The notes under the pieces were generated by a model. It saw only the letters and a list, made by a program, of their open reading frames with translations, had not been told where the DNA came from and did not search any database. This document shows, in pieces, positions 10,590-24,135 of a stretch of 64,000 nucleotides of DNA. Origin of the DNA: Pseudomonas sp. N040. GTDB lineage: Bacteria > Pseudomonadota > Gammaproteobacteria > Pseudomonadales > Pseudomonadaceae. The DNA is taken from contig NZ_JADOBE010000009.1 of assembly GCF_015637705.1 (NCBI RefSeq), positions 62,001 to 126,000 of the forward strand, in the 5' to 3' direction. The translations under genes were made by a program, and so were the position numbers. Position 1 is the first letter of the stretch. Every line of letters starts with the position of its first letter.

Positions 10590-11879
10590 GTGAGCAAGTC
10601 CCTGCAAGCCATTCGTGGCATGAATGACATCCTGCCCGAACAGACTCCGCTGTGGCGTTATTTTGAGGGTACCGTTGCCGGTTTGCTGGATAGTTACGGC
10701 TATCGCCAGATTCGCATGCCGATCGTCGAGTTCACCGAGCTGTTCAAACGCTCGATTGGCGAGGTCACCGACATCGTCGAGAAGGAGATGTATACCTTCG
10801 AGGATCGCAATGGCGATTCCCTGACGCTGCGCCCCGAGGGTACTGCCAGCTGTGTACGCGCCGTGCTGGAACACGGCATCAGTGGCGGTGGGCAGGTGCA
10901 GAAGCTCTGGTACAGCGGCCCGATGTTCCGCCATGAGCGTCCGCAGAAGGGCCGTTACCGACAGTTTCACCAGATCGGCGTGGAGGTCTTCAACCTTGCC
11001 GGTCCGGATATCGATGCCGAGCTGATAGTGCTGACCTGGCGCCTCTGGGGCCTGCTCGGCTTGCGCGAGGCGGTGACTCTGGAGCTGAACAGCCTGGGCA
11101 GTTCCGCCGCGCGCGCGGTCTACCGGGATGCCCTGGTGGATTACCTCGAGGCGCGCCGTGAACAGCTGGATGAAGACAGCCGGCGCCGTCTGCAAAGCAA
11201 CCCGCTGCGGGTGCTGGACAGCAAGGTGCCGGAAACCCAGGCGTTGCTGGTCGATGCGCCGCGCCTGGCCGACTACCTTGATGACGAGTCGCGCGCGCAT
11301 TTTGCCGGTCTGCGCGCACGCCTGGAGGCGGCCGGAATTCCCTACGTGATCAATCCCAAGCTGGTGCGCGGGCTCGATTATTACGGCAAGACCGTCTTCG
11401 AGTGGGTGACTGACAAGCTGGGTGCGCAGGGCACGGTCTGTGCCGGCGGCCGCTATGACGGTCTGGTCGAGCAGATGGGTGGCAAACCGACTGCTGGTGT
11501 CGGTTTTGCCATGGGCATCGAACGCCTGGTGCTGTTGCTCGAGACCCTTGATAAAGTGCCGGCCGAGCTGTCACGGCAGGTGGATGTATACCTGGCGGCG
11601 TTTGGCGAGGCCGCCGAACTGGCTGCGCTGACCCTGGCAGAACGGCTGCGTGACACGTTGCCGGGGTTGCGTCTGGCTGTGAATGCGGGGGCCGGCAGCT
11701 TCAAGAGCCAGCTGAAAAAAGCCGACAAGAGTGGCGCCAGGTATGCGCTGGTGTTGGGCGAAGACGAGCTGGCCCAGCAAGTGGTCGGGGTCAAGCCGTT
11801 GCGGGACGAGAGTAACCAGCAAACAGTAGGTTGGGCACAGTTGCCCGAGTACCTGGCCAGCTGTCTTAAGCAGATTTGA
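10590..11879 (+). CDS. hisS: Histidyl-tRNA synthetase
   Basis: A class II aminoacyl-tRNA synthetase. The 429-residue product shows [14 protein letters not shown], the motif 2 region [18 protein letters not shown], the histidine-specific [15 protein letters not shown] and the motif 3 region [11 protein letters not shown]. The start is a GTG at 10590 after TAAGGACAC. A C-terminal anticodon-binding domain follows residue 330. Confidence 0.97.
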   Translation: MSKSLQAIRGMNDILPEQTPLWRYFEGTVAGLLDSYGYRQIRMPIVEFTELFKRSIGEVTDIVEKEMYTFEDRNGDSLTLRPEGTASCVRAVLEHGISGGGQVQKLWYSGPMFRHERPQKGRYRQFHQIGVEVFNLAGPDIDAELIVLTWRLWGLLGLREAVTLELNSLGSSAARAVYRDALVDYLEARREQLDEDSRRRLQSNPLRVLDSKVPETQALLVDAPRLADYLDDESRAHFAGLRARLEAAGIPYVINPKLVRGLDYYGKTVFEWVTDKLGAQGTVCAGGRYDGLVEQMGGKPTAGVGFAMGIERLVLLLETLDKVPAELSRQVDVYLAAFGEAAELAALTLAERLRDTLPGLRLAVNAGAGSFKSQLKKADKSGARYALVLGEDELAQQVVGVKPLRDESNQQTVGWAQLPEYLASCLKQI

Positions 11880-11967
11880 GTATGTTCAGGCCAGCCGATT
11901 GAATGGCTGGCGGGTTATGATCCGTTCCGGAATAAACCGGCGGCTGACATTTGATAGGAGTATTGGG

Positions 11968-12612
11968 GTGAGTTCGCGTACCGAAGAAGAAGAACTGGCG
12001 ATGATCCGCGACTGGTGGCAGCGCAATGGCAAGCCACTGATTACCGGTAGTGCCCTGGCCCTGATCTTGGTGTTTGGCTGGAAGGCTTGGCAGAATTACC
12101 AGGTCAATCAGGCGCAAACCGCGTCGATGCTCTATCAGCAACTGCTCGACAGTGTCCTGGCGAACAACGGTCAGGTAGATGCAGCTCAGGTCGCGGCGAT
12201 TGCCGGTAACCTGCAGAAGGATTTTGCCGGTAGCGCCTACGCCCAGTATGGCCGCCTGTTTGTGGCCAAGGCGGCGGTTGAATCCGGCAAGCTGGACGAC
12301 GCCGCGCTGGAGCTGCAGGCCGTCCTCGACAAGCCGGTAGACGCCACGCTTGAAGAGTTGGCGCGCCAGCGTCTGGCCCGCGTCCAAGCCGCCCAGGGCA
12401 AGGCTGACGCCGCCCTGAAACTGCTCGAAGGCAATGTGGATCCGGCCTTCCAGGCCTCCCGCGAAGAGCTCAAGGGCGATCTTCTGCTGCAGTTGGGCCG
12501 TACCGATGAAGCGCGGGCCGCTTATGAAAAAGCCAAGGTGGCGCTCTCGGATGAGGCCGCTGTCAGCGGCGTACAGATGAAGCTCGACGACCTGGCCACA
12601 AAGGATGAGTAA
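11968..12612 (+). CDS. yfgM: YfgM-type periplasmic TPR membrane protein
   Basis: A SecYEG-associated ancillary protein with an N-terminal anchor and a periplasmic TPR-like domain. I chose the GTG at 11968 (MSSRTEEEELAMIRD) because ATAGGAG precedes it with a 7-base gap and the family starts this way; a longer in-frame start at 11899 lacks support. The membrane segment is at about 22-40. It lies between hisS and bamB, the usual order. Total 214 residues. Confidence 0.88.
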   Translation: MSSRTEEEELAMIRDWWQRNGKPLITGSALALILVFGWKAWQNYQVNQAQTASMLYQQLLDSVLANNGQVDAAQVAAIAGNLQKDFAGSAYAQYGRLFVAKAAVESGKLDDAALELQAVLDKPVDATLEELARQRLARVQAAQGKADAALKLLEGNVDPAFQASREELKGDLLLQLGRTDEARAAYEKAKVALSDEAAVSGVQMKLDDLATKDE

Positions 12613-12616
12613 TGCC

Positions 12617-13756
12617 ATGCGCTGGAAGAATTTAGCTTTGCTCACGCTGGCCGCAGTGCTGGCGGGCTGTAGCAGTACCGATGACAAAGAGCTTGAGCCG
12701 GCCCCGTTGCCGGACTTCACCGAGCAGGCCAGCCTGGACAAGCAGTGGAGCCGTTCGGTCGGCGATGGCCAGGGCGAGCTGTTCAACAAGCTGGTTCCGG
12801 CGATTGAGGGCAACCGCATTTATGCATCGGACCTGCACGGCGAAGTCATGGCGATTGATCGCCTGAGTGGCGACAAGGTCTGGGAGCATGACCTCGAGCT
12901 GCTGGTTTCCGGTGGGGTGAGCGTCACTGGCACCACGCTGTTTGTCGGCACGCTCAAGGGGCAGATCGTCGCCCTCGACAGCAATACCGGCGAGGAAATC
13001 TGGCGCTCCCAGGTGCCCAGCGAGGTGCTTGCGCCGCCGGTAAGCAATGGCGATGTGGTGGTGGTGCAGACCCAGGATGACCGTATCTTCGGGCTGGATG
13101 CCGATACCGGCAAGCAGTTGTGGGTCTCGGAAAACTCGCCGGCCGTTCTGACCCTGCGCGGCACCAGCACGCCGCTGGTGACCAGCCGGCTGGTGATTGC
13201 CGGGCTGTCCACCGGCAAGCTGGTGGCACTGAACGTGGATAACGGTGCTCCGGTCTGGCAGCAGAAAGTTACCCTGCCGCAGGGTCGTTCCGAGCTGCAG
13301 CGGATTGTCGATATCGATGGTGGCCTGGTGCTCGATGGCAGCACGCTGTACGTCGTCACCTACCAAGGGCGCATGGCGGCACTGGATGTCGAAAACGGGC
13401 AGATTCTCTGGCAGCGCGATGCTTCCAGCTACGTAGGCCTGGATCAGGGCTCCGGCAACGTTTACGTCAGCCTGGCCAATGGTTTTGTCGAAGGGGTCGA
13501 CAAGAATTCGTCTTCGGCACTGTGGAGCAATGACCAGCTGCTGCGCCGGCAGCTGACCGCACCGGCGGCGCTTTCCAACTATGTGGCAGTAGGTGATTTC
13601 GAGGGCTATATCCATCTGCTGAGTCAGGTGGATGGCCAGTATGTCGGCCGCGAAAGCGTCGATGGCGATGGCCTGCGGGCACGCCTGCTGGTGGTCGACA
13701 ACTGGCTGTACGTGTTTGCCAACAGCGGTGACCTGGTCGCCTATACCATCAAATAA
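12617..13756 (+). CDS. bamB: Outer-membrane assembly lipoprotein BamB
   Basis: The beta-propeller lipoprotein of the BAM complex, which inserts outer-membrane proteins. The product has a lipobox (AAVLAGC, C18 from this start) and PQQ-type blades with repeats such as [17 protein letters not shown] and GQILWQRD. I prefer the ATG at 12617 (MRWKNLALL), which gives a typical signal peptide of 379 total residues. The ATG at 12605 (MSNAMRWK) overlaps yfgM and is also possible. Confidence 0.93.
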   Translation: MRWKNLALLTLAAVLAGCSSTDDKELEPAPLPDFTEQASLDKQWSRSVGDGQGELFNKLVPAIEGNRIYASDLHGEVMAIDRLSGDKVWEHDLELLVSGGVSVTGTTLFVGTLKGQIVALDSNTGEEIWRSQVPSEVLAPPVSNGDVVVVQTQDDRIFGLDADTGKQLWVSENSPAVLTLRGTSTPLVTSRLVIAGLSTGKLVALNVDNGAPVWQQKVTLPQGRSELQRIVDIDGGLVLDGSTLYVVTYQGRMAALDVENGQILWQRDASSYVGLDQGSGNVYVSLANGFVEGVDKNSSSALWSNDQLLRRQLTAPAALSNYVAVGDFEGYIHLLSQVDGQYVGRESVDGDGLRARLLVVDNWLYVFANSGDLVAYTIK

Positions 13757-13795
13757 CTGATGGGTTGCGCGGCCTGCGGGCGGCGTTTTGTGTAC

Positions 13796-13818
13796 CGGCC
13801 GCTGCAATGCAGCGGCCG
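13796..13818 (+). terminator. Perfect 10-bp hairpin between bamB and der
   Basis: A perfect inverted repeat CGGCCGCTGC / GCAGCGGCCG is separated by three bases and followed by TTGCGTTTC. It is a strong hairpin with a weak U-tail, so it may terminate, attenuate or protect transcripts leaving bamB. It lies in the leader of der, 34 bases upstream of its start. Confidence 0.5.
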
Positions 13819-13851
13819 TTGCGTTTCATGGATTTACTGCTGGAGGAGCCC

Positions 13852-15312
13852 ATGGTTCCGGTTATTGCCCTGGTGGGCCGCCCCAATGTCGGCAAGTCGA
13901 CGCTGTTCAACCGTCTGACCCGCACCCGCGATGCGATCGTTGGCGATCTGTCGGGCCTGACCCGTGACCGTCAGTATGGCGAAGCCAAGTGGGAAGGGCG
14001 CAGCTACATCCTGGTCGATACCGGCGGCATTACCGGCGACGAAGAGGGCATCGACGAGAAGATGGCCGAGCAGTCGCTGCTGGCGATCGAGGAAGCCGAC
14101 GTGGTGCTGTTCCTCGTGGATGCCCGCGCGGGCATGACCGTCGGCGACCAGATGATCGGCGAGCACCTGCGCAAGCGCAACAAGCGCAGTTTTCTGGTGG
14201 TCAACAAGATCGACAACATCGATCCCGATCTTGCCCGGGCTGAATTCAGCCCCATGGGCTTGGGTGAGGCATTGCCGATTGCCGGTGCCCACGGTCGTGG
14301 CATTACGCAGATGCTCGAAGCGGCGCTGGGCGAGTTCCCGCGTGACGATGAAGAAGAGGTCGACGAACACGTTGCCGAGGGTGAGGAAGCCAAGCGCATT
14401 CCCGGCCCGAGCGAAAAGGATGGCATCAAGATTGCCATCATCGGCCGGCCGAACGTGGGCAAGTCGACTCTGGTCAACCGTATGCTCGGTGAAGAGCGGG
14501 TAGTCGTCTTTGACCAGCCCGGCACCACCCGCGACAGTATCTACATCCCGTTCGAGCGCAATGACGAGAAGTACACGCTGATCGATACCGCCGGCGTGCG
14601 CAAGCGCGGCAAGATCCACGAGGAAGTGGAAAAGTTTTCCGTGGTGAAGACCCTGCAGGCGATCAAGGATGCCAATGTGGTGATCTTCGTCATGGACGCC
14701 CGCGAAGGCGTGGTCGATCACGATCTCAACCTGCTCGGTTTTGCCATCGAATCCGGCCGTGCGCTGGTCATCGCGCTGAACAAGTGGGATGGCATGCAGC
14801 CGGGCGAGCGTGACTTCGTCAAGACCGAGCTGGAGCGCCGGCTGTTCTTCGTCGACTACGCCGACATCCACTTTATCTCCGCCCTGCATGGCACGGGTGT
14901 GGGTAACCTCTATAAGTCGGTACAGGCCTCGTTCAAGTCGGCAATTACCCGCTGGCCGACCAACCGCCTGACCCAGATCCTCGAAGATGCCGTGCAGGAG
15001 CACCAGCCACCGATGGTCGCCAGCCGGCGCATTAAGCTGCGCTATGCCCACCTTGGTGGCGCCAACCCGCCGCTGATCGTGATTCACGGTAATCAGGTGG
15101 AGTCAGTGCCGAAGTCCTATACGCGGTATCTGGAAAATACCTTCCGGCGCGTGCTCAAGCTGGTCGGTACGCCGATCCGCATCGAGTACAAGGGTGGCGA
15201 GAATCCCTATGAGGGGAAGAAGAACAGCCTCACCGATCGGCAGGTGAACAAGAAGCGCCGGATGATGAGTCACCACAAGAAGGCCGAGAAAAAGCGTCGC
15301 GACAAGAAATAA
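13852..15312 (+). CDS. der: Ribosome-assembly GTPase Der (EngA)
   Basis: A tandem-GTPase needed for 50S subunit assembly. The 486-residue product has two G-domains, each with a [10 protein letters not shown]-loop, the second about 200 residues after the first. A C-terminal KH-like domain ends in a lysine-rich tail. The ATG at 13852 ([12 protein letters not shown]), after GGAGGAGCCC, is the family start; an upstream in-frame extension would run through the hairpin. Confidence 0.97.
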   Translation: MVPVIALVGRPNVGKSTLFNRLTRTRDAIVGDLSGLTRDRQYGEAKWEGRSYILVDTGGITGDEEGIDEKMAEQSLLAIEEADVVLFLVDARAGMTVGDQMIGEHLRKRNKRSFLVVNKIDNIDPDLARAEFSPMGLGEALPIAGAHGRGITQMLEAALGEFPRDDEEEVDEHVAEGEEAKRIPGPSEKDGIKIAIIGRPNVGKSTLVNRMLGEERVVVFDQPGTTRDSIYIPFERNDEKYTLIDTAGVRKRGKIHEEVEKFSVVKTLQAIKDANVVIFVMDAREGVVDHDLNLLGFAIESGRALVIALNKWDGMQPGERDFVKTELERRLFFVDYADIHFISALHGTGVGNLYKSVQASFKSAITRWPTNRLTQILEDAVQEHQPPMVASRRIKLRYAHLGGANPPLIVIHGNQVESVPKSYTRYLENTFRRVLKLVGTPIRIEYKGGENPYEGKKNSLTDRQVNKKRRMMSHHKKAEKKRRDKK

Positions 15313-15361
15313 GTCAAAGGACCGTTTTCTTGGGGCGGTGGATCTCCTCTGGGCGGGTAGC

Positions 15362-16516
15362 ATGATGCAACTGATCAGCAAACTGCCGAATGTCGGCACC
15401 ACGATCTTCACACGCATGTCGCAACTGGCTGCTGAAGCAGGTGCGCTCAACCTGTCGCAGGGCTTTCCAGACTTTGATAGCCCGGCCGCGCTGATTGAAG
15501 CGGCGGTAAAGCATCTGCGAGCCGGGCATAACCAATACGCGCCAATGGCTGGTTTGCCGCGCCTGCGTGAACAGGTGGCACTCAAGGTTGCCGGTCTGTA
15601 CGGGCGTGGCGTTAATGCCGATACCGAAGTGACCATCGTGCCGGGTGCGACGGAAGCGATCTTCTGTGCTGTGCAGGCGCTGATCCGGTCTGGCGATGAG
15701 GCCATCGTGCTTGATCCCTGCTACGACAGCTACGAACCGGCTGTTGAGTTGGCCGGAGGACGCTGCATTCATGTGCCGCTGGCACTGCCGGCATTTACTG
15801 TCGACTGGCAGCGTCTGGCCGATGCCATCACTCCGCGTACCCGCTTGATCTTCATCAACTCGCCACACAACCCCAGTGGCGCTCTGCTCGGCCGGGCTGA
15901 TCTGGATCAGCTGGCGGCATTGATTCGCGACCGCGATATCTATCTGATCAGCGACGAAGTCTATGAGCATCTGGTGTTTGACGGCGTGCAGCATGCCAGC
16001 GTGCTGGCTCATGAAGAGCTGTATCAGCGCTCGTTTGTGGTCAGTTCGTTCGGCAAGACCTATCACGTGACGGGATGGAAAACCGGTTATGTGGTGGCGC
16101 CACCAGTGCTTACCGCCGAGCTACGCAAAGTGCACCAGTTTGTCACCTTCGTCGCGGTAACCCCGCTGCAGCATGCGCTGGCCGACTTCATGGCCGATCA
16201 TCCGGAGCACATCGCGCAATTGCCAGCCTTCTATCAGGCCAAGCGCGACCTGTTCTGTGACCAGTTGCGGGGCTCGCGTTTCAGTTTCACGCCTACCCCC
16301 GGCACCTATTTCCAGCTGGCTGATTATTCGGCGATACGTTCCGATCTGGATGACGTGGCCATGGCCGAGTGGCTGACCCGCGAGCAAGGTGTGGCAGCGA
16401 TTCCCGTGTCAGTGTTCTACCAATCACCGCCCCCCGGCATGCGCCTGGTGCGCTTCTGCTTTGCCAAGCGCGAAGAAACCTTGCTGCAGGCTGGCGAGAA
16501 ATTGTCTGCCATATAG
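15362..16516 (+). CDS. Methionine-type class I/II aminotransferase (YbdL-like)
   Basis: A PLP enzyme of the KAT/methionine aminotransferase group, which transaminates methionine, aromatic amino acids or 2-keto-4-methylthiobutyrate using glutamine. Visible are PTPG-type spacing (LNLSQGFPDFD), NSPHNPSGALL and the PLP lysine in SSFGKTYHVTGWKTGY. The 384-residue start MMQLISKLPN matches Pseudomonas homologues. The next gene is an omega-amidase, the known partner that removes the alpha-ketoglutaramate product. The substrate is inferred. Confidence 0.87.
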   Translation: MMQLISKLPNVGTTIFTRMSQLAAEAGALNLSQGFPDFDSPAALIEAAVKHLRAGHNQYAPMAGLPRLREQVALKVAGLYGRGVNADTEVTIVPGATEAIFCAVQALIRSGDEAIVLDPCYDSYEPAVELAGGRCIHVPLALPAFTVDWQRLADAITPRTRLIFINSPHNPSGALLGRADLDQLAALIRDRDIYLISDEVYEHLVFDGVQHASVLAHEELYQRSFVVSSFGKTYHVTGWKTGYVVAPPVLTAELRKVHQFVTFVAVTPLQHALADFMADHPEHIAQLPAFYQAKRDLFCDQLRGSRFSFTPTPGTYFQLADYSAIRSDLDDVAMAEWLTREQGVAAIPVSVFYQSPPPGMRLVRFCFAKREETLLQAGEKLSAI

Positions 16517-16544
16517 GGTGGAAAACTGCGAAGCGTTTTCCACC
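16517..16544. repeat. Short palindromic hairpin repeat
   Basis: GGTGGAAAAC at 16517-16526 pairs perfectly with GTTTTCCACC at 16535-16544 across an 8-base loop, directly after the aminotransferase stop. A related element with the same arms occurs at 53991-54020 before tadA. This looks like a dispersed Pseudomonas hairpin repeat that may also act as a terminator. Confidence 0.65.
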
Positions 16545-16599
16545 GGCAGGATAGATTGGTGGGCAAGTCTGCGCCGTTGCTCACCTTACGGGAGTCCAT

Positions 16600-17385
16600 A
16601 TGAGCGACAAAATCGATCTTGAACTCGCGCTGATCCAGACCAGCCTGGTCTGGCAGGATCCGGCGGCCAACTGCGCGCAGTTCGAACTGTTGCTGGAGCA
16701 GGCGCGCGGCGCCGATCTGGTGGTGCTGCCGGAAATGTTCAGCACCGGCTTCTCCATGCAGTCGGCCGAACTGGCCGAGCCCGAGGACGGTCCGACCAGC
16801 CACTGGCTGAGCGCGCAGGCCCGGCGCATTGGTGCAGTGATCGCCGGCAGCCTGATCATTCAGGCTGCCGACGGCAGCTACCGCAATCGCCTGCTCTGGG
16901 CCCGGCCGGATGGCTCAATGGCGCATTACGACAAGCGCCACCTGTTTCGCATGGCCGGTGAACACAAGCACTACGCGGCGGGCAGCGAGCAGGTGGTGCT
17001 TGAGCTCAATGGGTGGCGGGTAAGACCGCTGGTCTGCTACGACCTGCGTTTCCCGGTGTGGAGCCGCGCTGCGGTGGGTACTGATCTGCTGCTCTATACC
17101 GCCAACTGGCCGGCCGCGCGTCGCCAGCACTGGAACCGTCTGCTGCCCGCGCGGGCGATCGAGAACCTGTGTTACGTGGCAGCGGTCAATCGAATCGGCG
17201 AGGATGGCAAGGGTTGCGCCTACAGCGGGGACTCCCAGGTGCTGGATTTCCAGGGCGACAGCCTGCTCAATGCCGGCGCAGGGTCGGGCGTGTTTCGCGT
17301 CACCCTCAAAGATTCAGAACTGGCGGCTTACCGCGAGCGTTTCCCCGCGCATCTGGATGCCGATCCGTTTGTTCTGCAGAACTGA
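16600..17385 (+). CDS. Omega-amidase (Nit2/YafV-type nitrilase-family amidohydrolase)
   Basis: Hydrolyses alpha-ketoglutaramate or alpha-ketosuccinamate to the keto acid and ammonia. The 261-residue product has the nitrilase triad E45 (LPEMFSTGF), K112 (DKRHLFRMAGEH) and C146 (VCYDLRFPVW). The YDLRFPVW context is typical of YafV/Nit2. It follows the glutamine-linked aminotransferase gene and a good ribosome binding site, ACGGGAG. The pair suggests transaminative methionine salvage. Confidence 0.88.
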   Translation: MSDKIDLELALIQTSLVWQDPAANCAQFELLLEQARGADLVVLPEMFSTGFSMQSAELAEPEDGPTSHWLSAQARRIGAVIAGSLIIQAADGSYRNRLLWARPDGSMAHYDKRHLFRMAGEHKHYAAGSEQVVLELNGWRVRPLVCYDLRFPVWSRAAVGTDLLLYTANWPAARRQHWNRLLPARAIENLCYVAAVNRIGEDGKGCAYSGDSQVLDFQGDSLLNAGAGSGVFRVTLKDSELAAYRERFPAHLDADPFVLQN

Positions 17386-17428
17386 CCGGCTCTGCCTCAA
17401 TCACGCTTGAGTTCAAGGAAACCCGAAC

Positions 17429-17767
17429 ATGCCCAGTGACAGCCCCTATCTGATTGACCAACTCGAGAACGCCACGCTGCTGGAAATCGATGGCCTGTAT
17501 TCCTGGCAGTTCAGCCTGAATGAAGCCTTGCTGGATCAGGCGGATGCCGCTGCTGAGGCCGACGTGCCATTTGCCAGTGAAGAGACGCTGCTGCGCATCG
17601 AGCTGATGGATGGCCGCGACCATCGCAAGTGGCAGTTCAGCTACAACGATGTGATGGAGGCTGAGTATCTGGAGGCGGACCACAGCTGGTCGATTGCGGC
17701 TGGTGAGCGTCAGCATGTACTCAAGTGTCAGGCCGACATCGCCGCCAGTGCCGATAACGACGACTGA
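17429..17767 (+). CDS. Small acidic conserved protein of unknown function
   Basis: A 112-residue acidic protein starting MPSDSPYLIDQLENATLLEI, preceded by AAGGAA. It has no signal peptide, membrane segment or cysteine cluster. It resembles small conserved Pseudomonas proteins often found here, possibly the DUF5629 group, but I cannot confirm that family. It starts 43 bases after the omega-amidase and may be co-transcribed with it. Confidence 0.75.
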   Translation: MPSDSPYLIDQLENATLLEIDGLYSWQFSLNEALLDQADAAAEADVPFASEETLLRIELMDGRDHRKWQFSYNDVMEAEYLEADHSWSIAAGERQHVLKCQADIAASADNDD

Positions 17768-17785
17768 GGTTTTACCCCTGCCGGT

Positions 17786-18166
17786 TCAGGACTGCCGGGC
17801 GGCGTTCAGGGCCTGCTCGGCGGCGCTGTCTTCCAGTCGCTTTTTTTCGCTACGCAGAAAACGCTTCATTTGTTTCAGGCTGGCGATCTTTGCCTCCACT
17901 TCAAGCAGTTTCCGGCCTACCAGCAAAGCACCCTGAGCGCAGTCGAGCTGCTGGTCACGCTGAGCCTGCAGGATCTCGCGGATTTCACTCAGAGAGAAAC
18001 CCATGCCTTGCGCCTGCTGGATAAAAGTCAGGTCGCTCAGGCTGCGCGGGCTGTACTCGCGGTAGTTGTTGCTGTGCCGCTGTACGGACAACAGGCCCAC
18101 GCTTTCGTAGTAGCGCAGCGTATGGCGACTCGCGCCACTCTTCTGTTCCAGCTCGCCAATGCGCAT
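17786..18166 (-). CDS. MerR-family transcriptional regulator
   Basis: A 126-residue regulator with the MerR winged helix at the N-terminus (MRIGELEQKSGASRHTLRYYE), a second helix region NNYREYSP, and a C-terminal dimerisation coiled coil (about 80-115). Only one cysteine is present, so metal sensing by a CxxC loop is unlikely. It is divergent from the epimerase gene at 18241, and the shared gap holds a MerR-type operator, so it probably controls that gene and itself. Confidence 0.9.
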   Translation of the reverse strand: MRIGELEQKSGASRHTLRYYESVGLLSVQRHSNNYREYSPRSLSDLTFIQQAQGMGFSLSEIREILQAQRDQQLDCAQGALLVGRKLLEVEAKIASLKQMKRFLRSEKKRLEDSAAEQALNAARQS

Positions 18167-18177
18167 GAAAATTTCCC

Positions 18178-18209
18178 TTGACTGTAGAGTGTGCTCGACA
18201 GTTTAGCCT
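18178..18209 (+). promoter_or_regulatory. MerR-type promoter/operator of the epimerase gene
   Basis: TTGACT at 18178-18183 and a TAGCCT-like -10 at 18204-18209 are separated by about 20 bp, the over-long spacing typical of MerR-activated promoters. Between and overlapping them is the dyad ACTGTnGAG-N4-CTCnACAGT at 18181-18202. This predicts activation of the downstream gene by the divergent regulator. Confidence 0.6.
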
Positions 18210-18240
18210 GTGTTGGTCGTTTATTCCTGGAGGCTGAATC

Positions 18241-19296
18241 ATGCGCGAAAACTGTTTTGTAACTGGTGGTACGGGCTATATCGGCCAGCACCTGGTGGCC
18301 CTGCTAACCAGCCGCGGGCATCCGGTGACGGTGCTGATGCGCAAGCCTGACACTCTGCCCGAGTTGCAGGCACTGATTGATCGGCATGGCGGCAATGCGC
18401 GCCTGCTGTCAGCGGTGGCCGGTGACCTGAGCAAGCCGGACTTGGGTTTGAGCGCGGAGGCGTTGCGGCGCATGCAGCAGGCGAAAGTGGTGTTCAGTCT
18501 TGGGGCGAACTTTGCCTGGGGCCTGAGCCTCGACGAGGCGCGGGCGGTTACGGTGAATGGCGCCGTCGCTGTCGCGCAACTGGCTGCCGGACACGGCAGC
18601 CGGTTACTCATGCTTGGTGGCTTTATGCTGGAGAATCATGCGCACCTGCAGCGTGTCGGGGTCGATTTGAGTGTTCCGGCGCGCACCGACTGGCCAGCAG
18701 TTTATCGGCGGGTGGGTGGCTATGAAGGCAGCAAGCTCGAGGCGCACTTCAAGGTTCTGGCGTGCATGCAGGCCCTGGGTGGCGAGCTGACCATCGTGCA
18801 TCCGGCAACCGTCTGCGGTCATAGCCAAACCGGGCATATTCTGCCGGCACAGCCGCTGGCCGAACTGATCCGCAATCTGGCCAGCGGCAAGCTGAGTGCC
18901 ATTCCAGGCTCCCCGGAGCACTGGCTGCCAGTGGTGCCGGTGGATTTTCTCGTCGAGTTGATGGTTGCCGCGGCCTTTGATCCCGAGCAGGCAGGCAAGC
19001 AGGTGCTTGCGCTGGATGCGCGCACGCCGAATCTGCCAGGCATGCTGGAGCTGCTGGCCGGGTCGCTTGGGGTGCGTGCGCCAACACGTTGCATGCCTAT
19101 CGGTGTGTTGCGTTGGCTGCTGAAGATTCCGGGTTTGCCGACATTGCTGAACACCAGCCCGGAATCGCTGGACTTCATTCAGACCACCCGCTTCGACACC
19201 GCCGCCAGCAAAACGCTGGCGCTCAAGCATCGGCTGGAGTGGCCGGACCTGCAGGCGTCGCTGCAGGCTACGGCACGCTATGTGGCGAGTGCTTAG
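18241..19296 (+). CDS. NAD-dependent epimerase/dehydratase (extended SDR)
   Basis: A 351-residue extended short-chain dehydrogenase/reductase. The Rossmann motif is [10 protein letters not shown] at the N-terminus, and the active-site YxxxK is Y161-EGS-K165. The C-terminal half is the variable substrate domain. The substrate is unknown. Its likely regulator is the divergent MerR protein. Its 3' end overlaps the 3' end of leuA on the opposite strand by four bases. Confidence 0.83.
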   Translation: MRENCFVTGGTGYIGQHLVALLTSRGHPVTVLMRKPDTLPELQALIDRHGGNARLLSAVAGDLSKPDLGLSAEALRRMQQAKVVFSLGANFAWGLSLDEARAVTVNGAVAVAQLAAGHGSRLLMLGGFMLENHAHLQRVGVDLSVPARTDWPAVYRRVGGYEGSKLEAHFKVLACMQALGGELTIVHPATVCGHSQTGHILPAQPLAELIRNLASGKLSAIPGSPEHWLPVVPVDFLVELMVAAAFDPEQAGKQVLALDARTPNLPGMLELLAGSLGVRAPTRCMPIGVLRWLLKIPGLPTLLNTSPESLDFIQTTRFDTAASKTLALKHRLEWPDLQASLQATARYVASA

Positions 19297-20963
19297 GCCG
19301 CCTGTTCCGTGGTTTGCCGCAGCGAGCGGTTGAGTGCGCTGAACAGCGCGCGGAAGCTGGCGGTGGTGAGGTTCTCGTCGATGCCGACGCCATACAGGGC
19401 GCGGCCGCCGTTGACGCGCAGTTCGATATAGGCGGCGGCCTTGGCGTTGGTGCCGGAACTGATCGCGTGTTCGTGGAAGTCCATGATTTCCACGCCCAGC
19501 GGCAGACCGGCCACCAAGGCTTCCAGCGGGCCCTTGCCAATGCCGCGCCAGTGCTGCGTTTCGCCCGCGTTGCTGATCTCGACATCGACGGCACTGGTGC
19601 CGTTTTCCTCCTGCAGGCGATGACCCTTCAGCGCATAGGGTGCGGTGGCTTGCAGGTACTCGCTATGCAGCAGTTGGTAGATCTGCCCGGCGCTCATCTC
19701 CAGGCCGAGGCGGTCGGTTTCCTTCTGCACCACCTGGCTGAACTCGATCTGCATGCGCCGCGGCAGGCTGATGCCGTACTCCTGCTCCAGCAGGAAGGTG
19801 ATGCCGCCCTTGCCGGACTGGCTGTTGACGCGGATCACCGCCTCGTAGCTGCGACCGATGTCAGCCGGATCGATCGGCAGGTAGGGCACTTCCCAGACGC
19901 CGTTGGCATCCTGCTGGGCGAAGCCCTTGCGAATTGCATCCTGGTGCGAGCCGGAGAAGGCGGTGTGCACCAGGTCGCCGACGTAGGGATGGCGCGGGTG
20001 CACTGGCAACTGGTTGCACTCTTCGACCACCTTGCGCACCGCGTCGATGTCGGAGAAGTCCAGTTGCGGGTCGACGCCCTGGGTATAGAGGTTCAGCGCC
20101 ACGGTGACCAGGTCGACGTTGCCGGTACGCTCGCCATTGCCGAACAGGCAGCCTTCCACGCGGTCGGCGCCGGCCATCAGGCCCAGTTCGGTGGCGGCCA
20201 CGCCGGTGCCACGGTCGTTGTGGGTGTGCAGGCTGATCAGCACGCTGTCGCGCCGATTGATGTGGCGGCAGAACCACTCGATCTGGTCGGCGTAGATATT
20301 CGGTGTGGCGGCCTCGATGGTGGCCGGCAGGTTGAGGATCAGCTTGTGCGCGGGGGTCGGCTGGAACACGCCGATCACCGCGTTGCACACCTCGACGGCA
20401 AACTCGGTCTCGGTGGAGCTGAACACTTCCGGCGAGTACTCGAAGCGCCAGTCAGTCTGCGGGTTGGCCGCGGCCAGACGCTGGATGATCTGTGCGGCAT
20501 TGACGGCGATCTCGATCACCCCAGCCTGGTCCTGGTTGAACACGATGCGGCGGAAGCTCGGCGCGGTGGCGTTGTAGTAGTGAACGATGGCCTGCCTGGC
20601 GCCCTTGAGCGATTCGAAGGTGCGGCTGATCAGGTCCTCGCGGGCCTGGGTCAGCACCTGAATGGTCACATCATCGGGAATGTGCCCGCCCTCGATCAGC
20701 TCGCGCACGAAGTCGAAATCGGTCTGCGAGGCAGAGGGGAAGCCCACTTCAATTTCCTTCAGGCCGACAGCTACCAGCGTTTTGAAGAAGCGCATCTTTT
20801 TCGCCGCATCCATCGGCTCGATCAGCGACTGGTTGCCATCGCGCAGGTCGGAGCTGAGCCAGATTGGTGCCTGACGGATCACCTGATTCGGCCAGGTACG
20901 GTCGGGGATGGCAATCGGTTGGAAGGCGCGGTATTTGTTCGACGGGTCTTTGCGCATGCTCAT
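19293..20963 (-). CDS. leuA: 2-isopropylmalate synthase
   Basis: The first committed step of leucine synthesis, condensing acetyl-CoA with 2-oxoisovalerate. The 556-residue product is the long alpha-IPMS form (LeuA type 2): the TIM-barrel start [15 protein letters not shown], metal-binding [11 protein letters not shown], and a C-terminal regulatory domain after about residue 430. It is monocistronic on the minus strand. Confidence 0.95.
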   Translation of the reverse strand: MSMRKDPSNKYRAFQPIAIPDRTWPNQVIRQAPIWLSSDLRDGNQSLIEPMDAAKKMRFFKTLVAVGLKEIEVGFPSASQTDFDFVRELIEGGHIPDDVTIQVLTQAREDLISRTFESLKGARQAIVHYYNATAPSFRRIVFNQDQAGVIEIAVNAAQIIQRLAAANPQTDWRFEYSPEVFSSTETEFAVEVCNAVIGVFQPTPAHKLILNLPATIEAATPNIYADQIEWFCRHINRRDSVLISLHTHNDRGTGVAATELGLMAGADRVEGCLFGNGERTGNVDLVTVALNLYTQGVDPQLDFSDIDAVRKVVEECNQLPVHPRHPYVGDLVHTAFSGSHQDAIRKGFAQQDANGVWEVPYLPIDPADIGRSYEAVIRVNSQSGKGGITFLLEQEYGISLPRRMQIEFSQVVQKETDRLGLEMSAGQIYQLLHSEYLQATAPYALKGHRLQEENGTSAVDVEISNAGETQHWRGIGKGPLEALVAGLPLGVEIMDFHEHAISSGTNAKAAAYIELRVNGGRALYGVGIDENLTTASFRALFSALNRSLRQTTEQAA

Positions 20964-21162
20964 GGCTGCAGTCCTGCTGGAAAGGGGGGGCGCCGGCCGG
21001 ATGGCTGCGGGCTGATGAGCAAGACACTAGGGGGCGTGAAGGATGATTGCAAGCAATGCGGATAAATTGGAATAAAAGTGCTTAATGGCTATTTATAAGC
21101 AATTTAATCTTTAATTTTTACTGAAATTGCATGAAATATTTCTCGGTACAAACTGTCGTTGG
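20964..21162 (-). promoter_or_regulatory. A/T-rich leuA upstream region
   Basis: The 199-bp gap between leuA and xseA is strikingly A/T-rich at 21055-21150, unlike its surroundings, and presumably holds the leuA promoter. A 5-bp-arm dyad GCTTA...TAAGC lies at 21080-21100. I could not assign hexamers with confidence and saw no leucine-rich leader peptide. Confidence 0.4.

Positions 21163-24133
<2,971 letters not shown>

Positions 24134-24135
<2 letters not shown>

Noticed and set aside
19089..21065. Long plus-strand frame opposite leuA
   Set aside because: leuA is unmistakable on the minus strand; the opposite frame is compositional.
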